From an uncultured Burkholderiales bacterium (GTDB lineage: Bacteria; Pseudomonadota; Gammaproteobacteria; Burkholderiales; Burkholderiaceae_C), in contig CAIKVH010000070.1 of the NCBI GenBank assembly GCA_903830725.1, positions 1 to 64,000 on the forward strand: 64,000 nucleotides of DNA, read 5' to 3'. The position numbers and the translations under genes were made by a program. This document shows, one piece after another, positions 25,778 to 35,830 of this stretch. Position 1 is the first letter of the stretch. Every line of letters starts with the position of its first letter. The notes under the pieces were generated by a model. It made no database searches and was not told where the DNA came from. It saw only the letters and a list, made by a program, of their open reading frames with translations.

Positions 25778-27436
25778 ATGCTAACCATCGTCTCTTTTTT
25801 AGTCATGTTAAGTGTGATTGTTGTGGTCCATGAATACGGACATTACAAGGTAGCGGTGCTCTGCGGTGTCAAAGTCTTAAAGTTCTCTGTGGGCTTTGGC
25901 AAACCTCTCTTTGCTTGGCAATTGCAACCCTTTCGAAGAGTCAGTCCGCCGGGGACCGACTCTAAACTCACCCCCCCCGATCCCTCAAAGACACTCTTTC
26001 TCATCTCCGCAGTGCCGCTAGGCGGGTATGTGCAAATGTTGGATGAGCGTGAGGGGGGAGTAACTCCTGAGCAAATTGAATTCGCATTCAATAAAAAATC
26101 CTTAAAAGCTCGGACTGCAGTTGTCCTGGCGGGTCCCCTGGCGAATTTACTCCTTGCGGTTTTTTTATACGCAGGGGTGCAGTGGGTGGGCCAAATGCAG
26201 CCCTCTGCTGTGCTAGGTCAGCCAATCCCCGGCTCCTTAGCTGAGCAAGCCGATTTGCGAAGTGCAGACCGCATATTGGGGCTACGGGTGGCTGATACGG
26301 ATGGGGGATTTCAGACCACCACCACTTATAAGGAGTTTGTGAATTCGTTATTTGATGCTAAGACGCACTACCAAAATGAACATCAAGTGGAACAAACCAC
26401 TGCCTTGTCTAGCGATGCTGGCTCTAAGGAGCCTACATCTAAACAACCAGCAAGTTTTTCGCAAATCGTGGAGATCGCTGTAAAAAGGGGTGAAACAGAG
26501 TTTAAATCTGAGGACGACTCTGGTACGGGTAGAGCACAGGTATTGGGGGAGATTTTGGACAAAACGATCGGGCTAGAGGAGGTTTTAGCGATGACCTCAA
26601 CCCAAATCCTCAAACTTGATTTGAAAGACTGGCAAGTCAGCGACCTCCAAAATTCAGTTCCAGATCGACTCAAGGCACTTAAGCAACTTGGTCTGACAGG
26701 GCCAATGCGCTCAGCAGTAGTCAATTCCGTGCTGGAGGGGGGCGTTGCACAGAAAGCGGGGCTCTTAGCAGGGGATCAGGTGATAAAGATCGATGGGATC
26801 AAGGTGGTTGATGCACAAGGACTTGTGCAGCTGATTCACACAAGCGCAGATGTGCATAGGGATGGCCAACCTGGAGACCCAAAACAGGGTGCAATTTGGG
26901 AAATTAAGCGAAGATTGGGTGGAGATGAGTCCCAAATTAAGTTGGAAGTTCGTCCCAGAGTCATTCAAGAAGACGGCAAATCCATAGGGCGAGTCGATGC
27001 GATAATAGGTGGATCACAAGAACTTGTCTTCAAAAGGCTTGGGTTTTGGGACGGGATTGCGTTTGCCAGTCGGTTGACATTTGATCAAGCCCTAACATCA
27101 CTTGGCTCTTTTAAAAGCATGGTCCTGGGCCAACTGTCCTGGCATGAGCTCAGTGGCCCTTTAACCCTGGCCGAATATGCTGGAAAGACCGCGCAGGGGG
27201 GGGTGGCCAGTTTTGTGAGTTTTGTAGCTTTCGTCAGTGTGAGTATCGGCGTTTTGAATCTTCTGCCTATCCCCGTGTTGGATGGGGGGCAATTGATGTA
27301 TTATCTTTGGGAGTTAATGAGTGGGCGCGCTCCATCTGAGAAATGGAGTGAGCGGTTAACTCGGTTTGGGCTCGCTACTGTGCTTCTCATGATGTGCGCA
27401 GCTATGTTTAACGACGTTTTGCGTCTAATCGGCTAA
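25778..27436 (+). CDS. rseP: site-2 protease RseP with enlarged periplasmic region
   Basis: Intramembrane zinc metalloprotease that cleaves anti-sigma factors of the envelope stress response. The active site VVHEYGHY (H18, E19, H22) lies in the first membrane segment and the third zinc ligand is in PIPVLDGGQ (residues 501-504). Length is 552, about 100 residues more than E. coli RseP. The extra sequence is in the periplasmic PDZ region: a Ser/Thr/Gln-rich segment near residues 200-255 (about 26380-26540) and a helical segment around 260-305. The second PDZ domain (VVNSVLEGGVAQKAGLLAGDQV) is normal. bamA follows. Confidence 0.95.
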   Translation: MLTIVSFLVMLSVIVVVHEYGHYKVAVLCGVKVLKFSVGFGKPLFAWQLQPFRRVSPPGTDSKLTPPDPSKTLFLISAVPLGGYVQMLDEREGGVTPEQIEFAFNKKSLKARTAVVLAGPLANLLLAVFLYAGVQWVGQMQPSAVLGQPIPGSLAEQADLRSADRILGLRVADTDGGFQTTTTYKEFVNSLFDAKTHYQNEHQVEQTTALSSDAGSKEPTSKQPASFSQIVEIAVKRGETEFKSEDDSGTGRAQVLGEILDKTIGLEEVLAMTSTQILKLDLKDWQVSDLQNSVPDRLKALKQLGLTGPMRSAVVNSVLEGGVAQKAGLLAGDQVIKIDGIKVVDAQGLVQLIHTSADVHRDGQPGDPKQGAIWEIKRRLGGDESQIKLEVRPRVIQEDGKSIGRVDAIIGGSQELVFKRLGFWDGIAFASRLTFDQALTSLGSFKSMVLGQLSWHELSGPLTLAEYAGKTAQGGVASFVSFVAFVSVSIGVLNLLPIPVLDGGQLMYYLWELMSGRAPSEKWSERLTRFGLATVLLMMCAAMFNDVLRLIG

Positions 27437-27526
27437 TCTTGATTTGAATCGAATCATTTTCCAACTGTAAAAATTTGAAATTCTTTGAACATTAACTTTA
27501 AAAATACGACCTGCTAAATCATTTTC

Positions 27527-29830
27527 ATGAAATCAAATTCCATCTCGTTTTTGTTCTTAAAGACATTTCTTGCTTTCTTACTCATGGTCTGTGGTGTATT
27601 TCAGCAGGCCTGGGCTTTGGACCCCTTCACCATTGAGGACATTCGTGTGGAAGGGTTGCAACGGGTTGAGCCGGGCACCGTTTTCGCAACTGTACCCTTT
27701 AGGGTTGGTGACACTTATACGGAAGAAAAGGGGACGCAGGCCATTCGTTCCTTATTCGGGCTAGGTCTTTTTAAAGATTTGCGTATAGATATTAAAGGCA
27801 GTGTAGTGACCATTGCCATCGAAGAACGACCCATCATCGCTAACCTAGATTTCGTTGGCACAAAAGAGTTTGATAAAGACGCGTTGCGAAAAGCGTTGCG
27901 TGAGGTTGGTTTGGCTGAAGGGCGTCCCTTTGATAAATCAATGGCTGATAAAGCCGAGCAAGAGTTAAAGCGCCAATACATCAACAAAAGTTTGTACGGG
28001 GCTGAGGTTATTACAACAGTGACGCCGATTGAGCGCAACAGAGTTAATTTGACTTTTAGCGTGAGTGAGGGAGACGTTGCAAAGATTAAGGAAATGCGTA
28101 TTGTCGGGGCGCAAACATTTTCTGAGTCCACTTTGCTGGGTCAAATAGATTTAGGCACTCCAACTTGGCTTAGCTGGTACACAAAATCAGATCGATATTC
28201 CCAAGCAAAGCTGAATGCGGATATCGAGATTCTTAAATCTTATTATCAATCTAGAGGTTTTTTAGAATTTAGAGTGAACTCCACTCAAGTTGCAATTTCA
28301 CCCAACAAGCAAAAAATAACGATTACGATTAATATTACTGAAGGTGAGAGATTTGTCGTCTCTGGTGTGCGGTTAGAAGGTTATTTTTTAGGTCGTGATG
28401 ATGAATTTAAAGCGCTTATTGCTGTAAAGCCAGGCGAGCCCTACAACATTAACCAAGTAACCCAGACGATTAAGGCGTTTACCGATTTTTACGGTAACTT
28501 TGGATTTGCCTTTGCCCGGGTGGTGCCAAGTCCTGAGATTGACCGAGCAACAAACCGCGTAGTTATCGTTTTACAAGGCGATCCCTCTAGGCGGGTGTAC
28601 GTGCGTCAAATCAATATAACCGGCAATGCTAAAACTCGGGACGAAATTGTTCGTCGTGAATTTAGGCAAATGGAATCAGCTTGGTACGACGGATACAGAA
28701 TCAAAATATCCAAAGATCGACTCATAAGACTAGGCTTCTTTAAGGAAGTTGAAGTCGATACGAGGGAGATCCCCGGCGTACCTGACCAAGTCGATTTGTC
28801 TGTTACCCTAACTGAGAAGCCCACGGGTAGTTTGCAATTGGGAGCGGGCTACTCCTCGGCAGAAAAAGTATTCGTAACGTTTGGTATCCAACAAGACAAC
28901 GTTTTTGGAACCGGTAACTACCTGGGCACTCAGATAAGTACCAGTAAGTACAATCAAATTTTTCAGCTTAACACCACCGATCCGTATGTAACTGAGGACG
29001 GAGTCTCTCGCAGTTTGAACTATTACCACCGCTCCAGTATTCCTTACGTTGACCAAGGAGGTAATTACCGTTTGGTAACAGACGGGGCTGGAATTCGCTA
29101 CGGTATTCCGTTTGCGGAGCTAGATACTGTTTATGTAGGAACTTCTATTGAAAAAACCGAGATCAAGCCGGGAAGCAATATTCCAGCTTCCTACTTGGAT
29201 TTTGCCGAACGTTTTGGATTTACAACTATTTCAGTTCCTATGACTATAGGTTGGGCGCGCGATAGTAGGGACAGTCTTTTGACCCCGAATTCTGGAAATT
29301 TCTTTAGATTAAACAGTGAGGTTGGTGAGTTCGGAGACACTCGCTACACCAGGTCCGGTGGACAATATCAGCAATACATCCCAATTACCAAGCAGTACAC
29401 CTTTGCGTTTAACTCGGAATTGGATTTGGGACAGGGTTTGCAGGGGCGTCCCTACCCTGTCTTTAAAAACTACAGTTCTGGGGGACTGGGTTCCGTGAGA
29501 GGATTTACTGCAGGTACGCTGGGTCCTCGGGATGTTACGGGATTGAGTGTGGGTGGTCCCAAGAAATTCACGCTCAACACGGAGTTGTTGGCTCCGATGC
29601 CGGGTGGGGGAAATGACAAATCGCTTCGTTTATACGCCTTTTTTGATGTGGGTAATGTCTACGGCGAAACTGAGAAAATGGATTTTGGACTGTTGCGAAC
29701 CTCCGTTGGTGTTGGTTTAAGTTGGATCTCACCCATGGGGCCTTTGCGACTCGCCTTTGCTAAGCCAGAAAGATTTTTTCCTGGCGATAGAATGCAGAGG
29801 GTACAATTTCAAATCGGGACTTCTTTTTGA
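27527..29830 (+). CDS. bamA: outer membrane protein assembly factor BamA
   Basis: Central component of the BAM complex. The 767-residue precursor has a signal peptide (cut near AWA-LDPF), five POTRA domains (about residues 31-430; first: FTIEDIRVEGLQRVEPGTVF) and a C-terminal 16-strand barrel. The barrel carries the conserved GSVRGF loop motif and ends in QFQIGTSF with terminal Phe. The stop codon overlaps the skp start (ATGA), so the two are translationally coupled. Confidence 0.97.
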   Translation: MKSNSISFLFLKTFLAFLLMVCGVFQQAWALDPFTIEDIRVEGLQRVEPGTVFATVPFRVGDTYTEEKGTQAIRSLFGLGLFKDLRIDIKGSVVTIAIEERPIIANLDFVGTKEFDKDALRKALREVGLAEGRPFDKSMADKAEQELKRQYINKSLYGAEVITTVTPIERNRVNLTFSVSEGDVAKIKEMRIVGAQTFSESTLLGQIDLGTPTWLSWYTKSDRYSQAKLNADIEILKSYYQSRGFLEFRVNSTQVAISPNKQKITITINITEGERFVVSGVRLEGYFLGRDDEFKALIAVKPGEPYNINQVTQTIKAFTDFYGNFGFAFARVVPSPEIDRATNRVVIVLQGDPSRRVYVRQINITGNAKTRDEIVRREFRQMESAWYDGYRIKISKDRLIRLGFFKEVEVDTREIPGVPDQVDLSVTLTEKPTGSLQLGAGYSSAEKVFVTFGIQQDNVFGTGNYLGTQISTSKYNQIFQLNTTDPYVTEDGVSRSLNYYHRSSIPYVDQGGNYRLVTDGAGIRYGIPFAELDTVYVGTSIEKTEIKPGSNIPASYLDFAERFGFTTISVPMTIGWARDSRDSLLTPNSGNFFRLNSEVGEFGDTRYTRSGGQYQQYIPITKQYTFAFNSELDLGQGLQGRPYPVFKNYSSGGLGSVRGFTAGTLGPRDVTGLSVGGPKKFTLNTELLAPMPGGGNDKSLRLYAFFDVGNVYGETEKMDFGLLRTSVGVGLSWISPMGPLRLAFAKPERFFPGDRMQRVQFQIGTSF

Positions 29831-30366
29831 TGAAAATGCTTAATACTAAACGCCTATTAATCTCAGTTTTTTTACTCGCTGTAACCAGTCTTGCATCGGC
29901 TGAGGATTTTCGTATTGGGTATGTCAATACGGAGCGGATATTTCGTGAAGCCAACTCTGCAGTTGCTGCTCAAGCAAAACTGCAACAAGAGTTCTCAAAA
30001 AGAGAGAAAGAGTTGGTTGATCTGGGAAATTCTCTCAAGTCATCCTCTGAAAAGTTTGAGCGTGATGCGCCCACATTGTCTGAGTCACAGCGTGTCACGC
30101 GCCAACGTCAGATTTCCGACCAAGACAGAGAGTTTCAACGCAAAAGACGCGAGTTTCAAGAAGATTTGAACGCACGTAAAAATGAGGAATTCCAACTCGT
30201 TTTAGAGCGTGCCAACAAGGTGGTTCGCCAGGTTGCTGAAACCGAGAAGTATGACCTCATATTACAAGAGGCGGTCTACATCAACCCCAAGCACGATATC
30301 ACTGAGAAGGTCATTAAAGCTATCAATGTTCAAACACCTGTCACCTCTGGCTCAGGCGCAAAGTAA
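29830..30366 (+). CDS. skp: OmpH/Skp-type periplasmic chaperone
   Basis: Holds unfolded outer membrane proteins on the way to BamA. From ATG at 29830 the protein has 178 residues, with a signal peptide cut near SLASA-EDF. The mature start FRIGYVNTERIFREAN is typical of OmpH. The long charged helices that form the tentacles of the trimer span about residues 45-125. It overlaps bamA by one base and precedes lpxD, the standard order. Confidence 0.95.
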   Translation: MKMLNTKRLLISVFLLAVTSLASAEDFRIGYVNTERIFREANSAVAAQAKLQQEFSKREKELVDLGNSLKSSSEKFERDAPTLSESQRVTRQRQISDQDREFQRKRREFQEDLNARKNEEFQLVLERANKVVRQVAETEKYDLILQEAVYINPKHDITEKVIKAINVQTPVTSGSGAK

Positions 30367-30448
30367 CTTTGACACTTCTCGCCTGCGCAGCATCCTCTGT
30401 GCAAAGACAAATTAATTTGTGCCAAGCTTTGCTGGATGCTTTGAGCCC

Positions 30449-30478
30449 TAGGAACCTTAGGAACCTTAGGAACCTTAG
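30449..30478. repeat. 9-bp tandem repeat TAGGAACCT, three copies
   Basis: Three exact copies of TAGGAACCT (30449-30475) plus a partial fourth lie in the skp-lpxD gap. A second low-complexity stretch follows, where GCAAATTTTG occurs twice around 30508-30533. No promoter or terminator was recognised here. The repeats lie within an expected operon. Confidence 0.85.
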
Positions 30479-30569
30479 ACTCAAGAATTTAAATAAATAA
30501 ACCATTGCAAATTTTGCTAGTTTTGCAAATTTTGTAATTCCCGCAACTCCTGCAACAGGTTTGAACTGG

Positions 30570-31553
30570 ATGGCGTTAACTCTTGGCTTTATCGTTGAAA
30601 AGTTAGGTGGAACCTTAATGGGATCCGCCTCCGCGAGCATTGTTGCTATCGCACCCCTTGATAGCGCAACAGAGCAAGAAATTAGTTTTCTAAGCAATCC
30701 TCACTACATAGATCAACTTGATACAACGCAGGCGGGTTGCGTTATTGTCTCTAAAGAGCACAGCCAACGAGCGAGCGCCCGGGGTGCTTGTATTGTTTGC
30801 GATAAACCCTATTTGTACTTTGCACAACTTACCCAGTTGTGGCGCCTACAACATCCTATTCTTAGCATCTCTGATCAAGCTATTCACCCCACAGCGTTTG
30901 TTCACCCACAGGCCACGGTGCACAGCACAGCGCGAATTGGTGCCCACTGCGTAGTTGAGCAAGGGGCAGTTATTGGGGAAAGAACATGGCTTAAATCAAG
31001 TGTCAACATAGGGCATCACTGTATTTTGGGATCTGACTGTATTGTTCATCCTGGAGTTGTAATTGGAGCAGATGGATTTGGTTTTGCTCCGCACCAAGGG
31101 GCCTGGGTCAAAATTGAACAACTGGGGTCTGTCAGGATCGGGAACCAAGTTGAGATAGGAGCCAATACTTGCATAGACCGCGGAGCTCTTGGGGACACGG
31201 TGATTGAAGACGGTGTCAAACTAGATAATTTCATTCAAATTGGACACAATGTTCGGATCGGCGCTCACACGGCTATGGCCGCATTTGTAGGGGTTTCTGG
31301 GAGTACCAAAATCGGGGCTCACTGTACGGTTGCGGGTGGGGCAGGGTTTGTAGGGCATATTGAGATTGCAGACCGCGTAAATATAGGTGCTAAAGCAGTT
31401 ATCACGAGGTCTATTCGTGAGCCAGGCGAGTACGGAGGATACTATCCCTTTGATTCGGATTCGGTTTGGAAGAAAAATGCTGCCATATTAAGACAACTCA
31501 GCTCTCTTAGGGAGAAGGTTAAGTCATTAATGCAAATAGGCCAAGGGCAGTAG
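30570..31553 (+). CDS. lpxD: UDP-3-O-acylglucosamine N-acyltransferase
   Basis: Third step of lipid A synthesis: adds the N-linked hydroxyacyl chain. From ATG at 30570 it has 327 residues. The N-terminal uridine-binding domain ([17 protein letters not shown]) precedes a left-handed parallel beta-helix of hexapeptide repeats (about residues 105-290). The catalytic-histidine region is [20 protein letters not shown] nine bases upstream is a less likely start. fabZ follows. Confidence 0.96.
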   Translation: MALTLGFIVEKLGGTLMGSASASIVAIAPLDSATEQEISFLSNPHYIDQLDTTQAGCVIVSKEHSQRASARGACIVCDKPYLYFAQLTQLWRLQHPILSISDQAIHPTAFVHPQATVHSTARIGAHCVVEQGAVIGERTWLKSSVNIGHHCILGSDCIVHPGVVIGADGFGFAPHQGAWVKIEQLGSVRIGNQVEIGANTCIDRGALGDTVIEDGVKLDNFIQIGHNVRIGAHTAMAAFVGVSGSTKIGAHCTVAGGAGFVGHIEIADRVNIGAKAVITRSIREPGEYGGYYPFDSDSVWKKNAAILRQLSSLREKVKSLMQIGQGQ

Positions 31554-31654
31554 TAGCTTAGGATTCACTCATTTTTTTCATCATTGCTAATTGATTTTCG
31601 ACATTCTTATTCATCTCCACTAAATAACAACCTTAATTTATAAAGACCATCATC

Positions 31655-32101
31655 ATGAGCAGCATGGATATTCATAAAATTTTAAAACTCCTTCCCCATC
31701 GTTATCCCATTTTGTTGGTCGACAGGGTCCTTGAGGTTGATAAGGGTAAATCGATCAGAGCCTTAAAAAATGTCTCTATCAACGAGCCCTACTTTAATGG
31801 GCATTTTCCTCATCGCCCTGTTATGCCTGGTGTTTTGATGATTGAGGCATTAGCGCAGGCAGCGGCTTTGTTGGCGTTTGAGAGCTTTGACATTAGCTCA
31901 CAAAGCAACAATGTTTTTTATTTTGCTGGAATTGACGGTGTTCGCTTCAAACGCCCCGTTGAGCCCGGGGATCAATTGTTGCTAAATATTGAAGTACTAA
32001 GGATGAAGGCAGGTGTTATGAAGTTTAAAGCTCAAGCCTTTGTTGGCGAAGAGTTAGCCGTAGAGGCAGAATTAATGTGCACGATGCGTACGATTGAGTA
32101 A
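31655..32101 (+). CDS. fabZ: 3-hydroxyacyl-ACP dehydratase FabZ
   Basis: Dehydrates 3-hydroxyacyl-ACP in fatty acid elongation. The 148-residue hotdog-fold protein has the active-site segment [20 protein letters not shown] with catalytic H50 and E64. The start [18 protein letters not shown] is typical. It lies between lpxD and lpxA, linking fatty acid and lipid A supply. Confidence 0.97.
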   Translation: MSSMDIHKILKLLPHRYPILLVDRVLEVDKGKSIRALKNVSINEPYFNGHFPHRPVMPGVLMIEALAQAAALLAFESFDISSQSNNVFYFAGIDGVRFKRPVEPGDQLLLNIEVLRMKAGVMKFKAQAFVGEELAVEAELMCTMRTIE

Positions 32102-32186
32102 TACCACTCAGAACATCGTTTGAGTCATTCATCTACACCTCACCGTCACTTCAACTCCTCATTAACTTTAATATCTAACTACCGCT

Positions 32187-32981
32187 ATGACACGAATTCA
32201 TGCAACCGCTCTTGTCGATAAAGGCGCCGAGTTACACGAAAGTGTAGAGGTTGGTCCATACACGGTGATTGGCCCTCATGTGCGTGTGGGAAGGGGCACT
32301 CGTATTGGCGCTCACTGCGTTATTGAGGGGCATACGACATTGGGTGAGGACAATCAGATTTTTCAGTTTAATTCTTTGGGCGCAATACCCCAGGATAAAA
32401 AATATGCGGGTGAGCCCTGTGAACTCATCATAGGAGATCGCAATACGGTGCGTGAATTTTGTACTTTCAATATTGGAACCATAGGCGATAAGGCGCGCAC
32501 GGTTGTGGGCAATGACAATTGGATCATGGCCTACGTTCACTTGGCCCATGATTGTGAAGTGGGGAACCATACAATTTTTGCAAACAACTCCTCCCTTGCT
32601 GGGCATGTGCAGGTTGGGGACTTTGTGATTTTGGGGGGCTTTACGACTGTTCATCAATTTTGTCGAATTGGTGCGCACGCCTTCACATCGATTAATGCGA
32701 TGATATGGGCTGACCTGCCCCCATTCGTTATGTGTCAGGGACAACCCGCTCAAGCCCGCTCTATGAACTTTGAGGGTCTGCGCCGCAGGGGGTTTTCTGC
32801 AGAGCGAATCAAAGCGATTAAGGAAATGCATAAACTCCTTTACCGTGATGGACTAACACTAGAGCAGTCCAAGCAGGGGATTAAAGCTTTGGACAAGGAA
32901 TATAAAGAGTCGGCCCCCGATGTTTTGATGATGCTTGATTTTTTGAATGCGCCAAGCGCTGAACGTGGCATCGTGCGTTAA
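32187..32981 (+). CDS. lpxA: UDP-N-acetylglucosamine O-acyltransferase
   Basis: First step of lipid A synthesis. The 264-residue protein is a left-handed beta-helix of hexapeptide repeats followed by a C-terminal helical domain. The catalytic base is in [12 protein letters not shown] (H121), with LAGHVQVGD and [13 protein letters not shown] following as expected for LpxA. The length equals the family norm. It is followed by lpxB. Confidence 0.97.
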   Translation: MTRIHATALVDKGAELHESVEVGPYTVIGPHVRVGRGTRIGAHCVIEGHTTLGEDNQIFQFNSLGAIPQDKKYAGEPCELIIGDRNTVREFCTFNIGTIGDKARTVVGNDNWIMAYVHLAHDCEVGNHTIFANNSSLAGHVQVGDFVILGGFTTVHQFCRIGAHAFTSINAMIWADLPPFVMCQGQPAQARSMNFEGLRRRGFSAERIKAIKEMHKLLYRDGLTLEQSKQGIKALDKEYKESAPDVLMMLDFLNAPSAERGIVR

Positions 32982-33106
32982 GTGTTGTTCAAAGAATCAA
33001 TTAAAGTATTTTTCAAAATATTCTTTTCCCCTAGGGTGCCCGTTACCTCATAAATAGTTCCTTTAATAGTTCCCTCAAGTTACTTACCTTTCATTCCCTT
33101 ACTCCC

Positions 33107-34285
33107 TTGCAAACAACTCGTCTCTCCCCAGCCAAATTACCAATCGCTCCTCGGATAGCCATGGTTGCGGGCGAGTCATCGGGGGATTTATTGGCCAGTT
33201 TGTTAATTAAAGAGATGTTGGTCCGTTGGCCAAACGCCCAGATATACGGTATTGGCGGAGACGGTATGTGTGCACTTGGGTTCAAAGCCCTGTGGCCTGC
33301 TCATAAACTCTCTGTGCGGGGTTATTTTGAGGTACTGCTACACCTGCGAGAAATACTGGGAATCCGCCGGGCACTTAAAAAAGAGCTTCTAGAAAATCCG
33401 CCTGACCTCTTTATTGGTGTCGATGCTCCTGACTTTAACTTAAATCTAGAGCGCTCTTTAAAAGAGGCCGGTGTTCCGTGTTTGCATTTCATATGCCCCT
33501 CTATTTGGGCTTGGAGAGCTAAGCGGGCGCTCACATTATCTAAGAGTGTTGATCATGTGTTGTGTATTTTTCCATTTGAACCTAGTCTTTTGGAGCAGTA
33601 CCAGATCAAGGGCACTTACGTTGGGCATCCGCTCGCACAAATTGTCCCCATGGAGCCGGGTAGGGAGGCTGCGCGTCTGAAATTATCTATTCCTGCCGAC
33701 TCAAAGGTTGTTGCGCTTATGCCTGGAAGTCGTGCCTCTGAGGTAGAGCAAATGGCTGAGCGATTCTTGCGAGCTGCCTTAATCATGCAAGAAACTCAGC
33801 CTGGACTTGTCTTTTTGTTGCCCGTTGTCCCTCACTTGCAGCGTTATGTGGAGCGTCTTTGTGAGCGCATACCTGTTCCCCATTTAATACAATTAAAGGG
33901 GCGCTCCCATGAAGCTTTAACCGCCTGTGACGCGGTTCTAGTAGCAAGTGGAACCGCAACACTTGAGGCAGCTCTTTTTAAGCGACCCATGGTGATTGGA
34001 TATCACGTTAACTGGTTTAGCTATTTTCTAATTTGGCCGCAAAGACTCTTGCCATGGATTGGTTTGCCCAACATTTTGGCGGGCCAAGAGATCGTCCCAG
34101 AACTTTTGCAAACACGGGCAACTCCAATTGCCCTGGCCAGCGAGATGTTGAAATTGATGAATGATTCGGTTGCGTTAGGAAAGCTCACTCAGACCTTCAA
34201 TGACATGCACAGGCAATTGAGGCGCGATACCGCAAGCATAGCCACCCAAGTCATTGGGGAATTGTTGGGACGACATAAGCTGTGA
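33107..34285 (+). CDS. lpxB: lipid-A-disaccharide synthase
   Basis: Condenses lipid X with UDP-diacylglucosamine to make the lipid A disaccharide on the inner membrane. The 392-residue protein has the LpxB start [19 protein letters not shown], the loop [15 protein letters not shown], the [14 protein letters not shown] segment and the UDP-binding region [18 protein letters not shown]. The TTG at 33107 is used because the only nearby ATG (33161) is inside the first beta-strand. rnhB overlaps the stop codon. Confidence 0.95.
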   Translation: MQTTRLSPAKLPIAPRIAMVAGESSGDLLASLLIKEMLVRWPNAQIYGIGGDGMCALGFKALWPAHKLSVRGYFEVLLHLREILGIRRALKKELLENPPDLFIGVDAPDFNLNLERSLKEAGVPCLHFICPSIWAWRAKRALTLSKSVDHVLCIFPFEPSLLEQYQIKGTYVGHPLAQIVPMEPGREAARLKLSIPADSKVVALMPGSRASEVEQMAERFLRAALIMQETQPGLVFLLPVVPHLQRYVERLCERIPVPHLIQLKGRSHEALTACDAVLVASGTATLEAALFKRPMVIGYHVNWFSYFLIWPQRLLPWIGLPNILAGQEIVPELLQTRATPIALASEMLKLMNDSVALGKLTQTFNDMHRQLRRDTASIATQVIGELLGRHKL

Positions 34286-34896
34286 ACGACCCCGCAACAT
34301 TAGAGCGACTCGGGTTTGATTTAAGTGAACTATCCGCAGGCGTGGATGAGGCGGGACGAGGTCCTTTGGTTGGACCCGTGGTTGCGGCGGCCGTCATATT
34401 AGATCCGAAGAACCCAATTACGGGACTCTCTGACTCTAAGAAACTTACCCCGCAAAAAAGGGAGCGTCTTGACCTAGAAATTAGGTCCAAGGCCCTTGCC
34501 TTTTGTGTTGCTCAGGCGAGTGCCGAGGAGATAGACCGGTTAAATATATTGCAAGCAACTATGCTGGCTATGGCCCGGGCGGTTGAGGGTTTGGAGCGCG
34601 TGCCCAAGCGCGTATGGGTTGACGGTAACCGAGTCCCCAAGCTCTTGATCCCCGCCCACGCGGTCGTCAAAGGAGACTCCCTTTTGGATTGCATCTCTGC
34701 GGCCTCCATTTTGGCCAAGGTAAGTCGGGACCTTTGGTGCACTCAAATTGATAGCGAGTATCCGCTGTACGGCTTTGCCGCGCACAAGGGTTACGGCACC
34801 AAGGTCCATATGCAGGCCTTAAAAGCGTATGGGGCTACGCCTTGGCACCGCAGGTCCTTTGCCCCCGTCGCCGCTGTGTTAGCACCTGGTAATTAG
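34282..34896 (+). CDS. rnhB: ribonuclease HII
   Basis: Removes ribonucleotides from DNA and RNA-DNA hybrids. The 204-residue protein carries [20 protein letters not shown] with D22 and E23, [13 protein letters not shown], and [19 protein letters not shown] with the remaining acidic ligands. The GTG start overlaps the lpxB stop by four bases. It closes the lpx operon. Confidence 0.96.
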   Translation: MNDPATLERLGFDLSELSAGVDEAGRGPLVGPVVAAAVILDPKNPITGLSDSKKLTPQKRERLDLEIRSKALAFCVAQASAEEIDRLNILQATMLAMARAVEGLERVPKRVWVDGNRVPKLLIPAHAVVKGDSLLDCISAASILAKVSRDLWCTQIDSEYPLYGFAAHKGYGTKVHMQALKAYGATPWHRRSFAPVAAVLAPGN

Positions 34897-34927
34897 TTAA
34901 TTATAACTAAAGTTTCTATATTGAGTC

Positions 34928-34946
34928 CCCAAAGTTCGCTTTTGGG
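34928..34946 (+). other. UUCG-capped hairpin downstream of rnhB
   Basis: CCCAAAG-TTCG-CTTTTGGG forms a 7-bp stem with one bulged T, 31 bp after the rnhB stop. No T-run follows, so it is either a weak terminator or a 3'-end stabiliser for the lpx operon transcript. Confidence 0.4.
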
Positions 34947-35061
34947 TAGCTCTAACTCCCCTTATTGTCCTCAAGTTTCAACTCTTCAAGTCGATCTGAT
35001 TTGTAGTTAATCTTCTAAATTGTTGATTTTGTTGAAACTTGTTTGATAAGTGAGAACCTTT

Positions 35062-35598
35062 ATGAAAAAAATACTTCTTTTAATTGCGTTGTCGATGGCT
35101 TTTGGAGCTCATGCTCACGGGGCTACCGAGTCTCATGCAGGAGCTTCTGAAGGAGCAAAAGGGGCCATTGAATATGAACGCGAGTCAACATTCCAGATCG
35201 GTATTGATGGGGGCTATGACTCATTTTCTAAGAAAAATTTTGCAGCCCTTGCGTTTGCCCTACCTCTGGGCGATTCTGGATTTAAAGTTGTCGCGGAATA
35301 CGCCCATGGTCGCCAAGACGACGGGGGTGCGAATGTGACCATCCTTAAGGCTGTGAAAGAGCTATACAGCTACCGTAGGTTTGAGTTTGGTGCAGTTTTA
35401 GGCGTTGCGCACTCTGTCGAATCAGACCTCATCGAGGGGACCAAAATGGGCAATGGTTGGGTCGCTGGTGGCGAGGTTGCTTACGATCTGTCAAAGCTCT
35501 ACTCTTTAAAAGTTGAAGCAACTCGCTTCATCGGTACTGGCGTTTTAAGCGAAGAGCGTTCCAACGTTTTGCAAAGTGGTTTGGTGATCAAGTTTTAA
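35062..35598 (+). CDS. small outer membrane beta-barrel-like protein
   Basis: A 178-residue secreted protein from ATG at 35062, with a signal peptide cut near AHA-HGATESHA. The mature N-terminus is a His/Ala/Glu/Gly-rich linker. The rest is alternating amphipathic strands (FQIGIDGGYDSFS, FKVVAEYAHGRQ, RFEFGAVLGVAH, WVAGGEVAYDLS, YSLKVEATRFIG) ending in VIKF with C-terminal Phe, as expected of an 8-strand OmpA/opacity-like barrel. No named family was recognised. A long stem-loop follows the stop codon. Confidence 0.65.
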   Translation: MKKILLLIALSMAFGAHAHGATESHAGASEGAKGAIEYERESTFQIGIDGGYDSFSKKNFAALAFALPLGDSGFKVVAEYAHGRQDDGGANVTILKAVKELYSYRRFEFGAVLGVAHSVESDLIEGTKMGNGWVAGGEVAYDLSKLYSLKVEATRFIGTGVLSEERSNVLQSGLVIKF

Positions 35599-35611
35599 TC
35601 ACCTAAACTCA

Positions 35612-35690
35612 CTCAACCCCGTGGGTGTCCACTTTGGTTTGGCTGAGCTATAAGCCTAACGTTGTAAAGGTGGATACAGACGGGGTTGAG
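35612..35690 (+). other. 79-nt long stem-loop after the outer membrane protein gene
   Basis: The outer arms CTCAACCCCGT (35612-35622) and ACGGGGTTGAG (35680-35690) pair perfectly over 11 bp. Inside, GTGTCCACTTT (35625-35635) pairs with AAAGGTGGATAC (35666-35677) through 11 pairs with one bulge and one G-U. An apical GTT-GGCT / AGCC-AAC helix completes the rod. The following CGTCTTATTT is only weakly T-rich. It could be an elaborate terminator, a structured 3' end or a small RNA. Confidence 0.75.
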
Positions 35691-35830
35691 CGTCTTATTT
35701 GATTAGAATGAGCTAGCAACACATTCTTAGTAAAAAGCTAGTCAGAGCAGGGCGCATCAGATACGTCATGGTCTTTTAACATATGCGCTTTACACTTATT
35801 CGATTTGACTCCTAGGGGTATTTAACTTTT

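Noticed and set aside
34893-34910. TTAGTTA-ATTA-TAACTAA hairpin at the rnhB stop codon
   Set aside because: All pairs but two are A-T, it overlaps the coding end and has no T-run; too weak to call a terminator.
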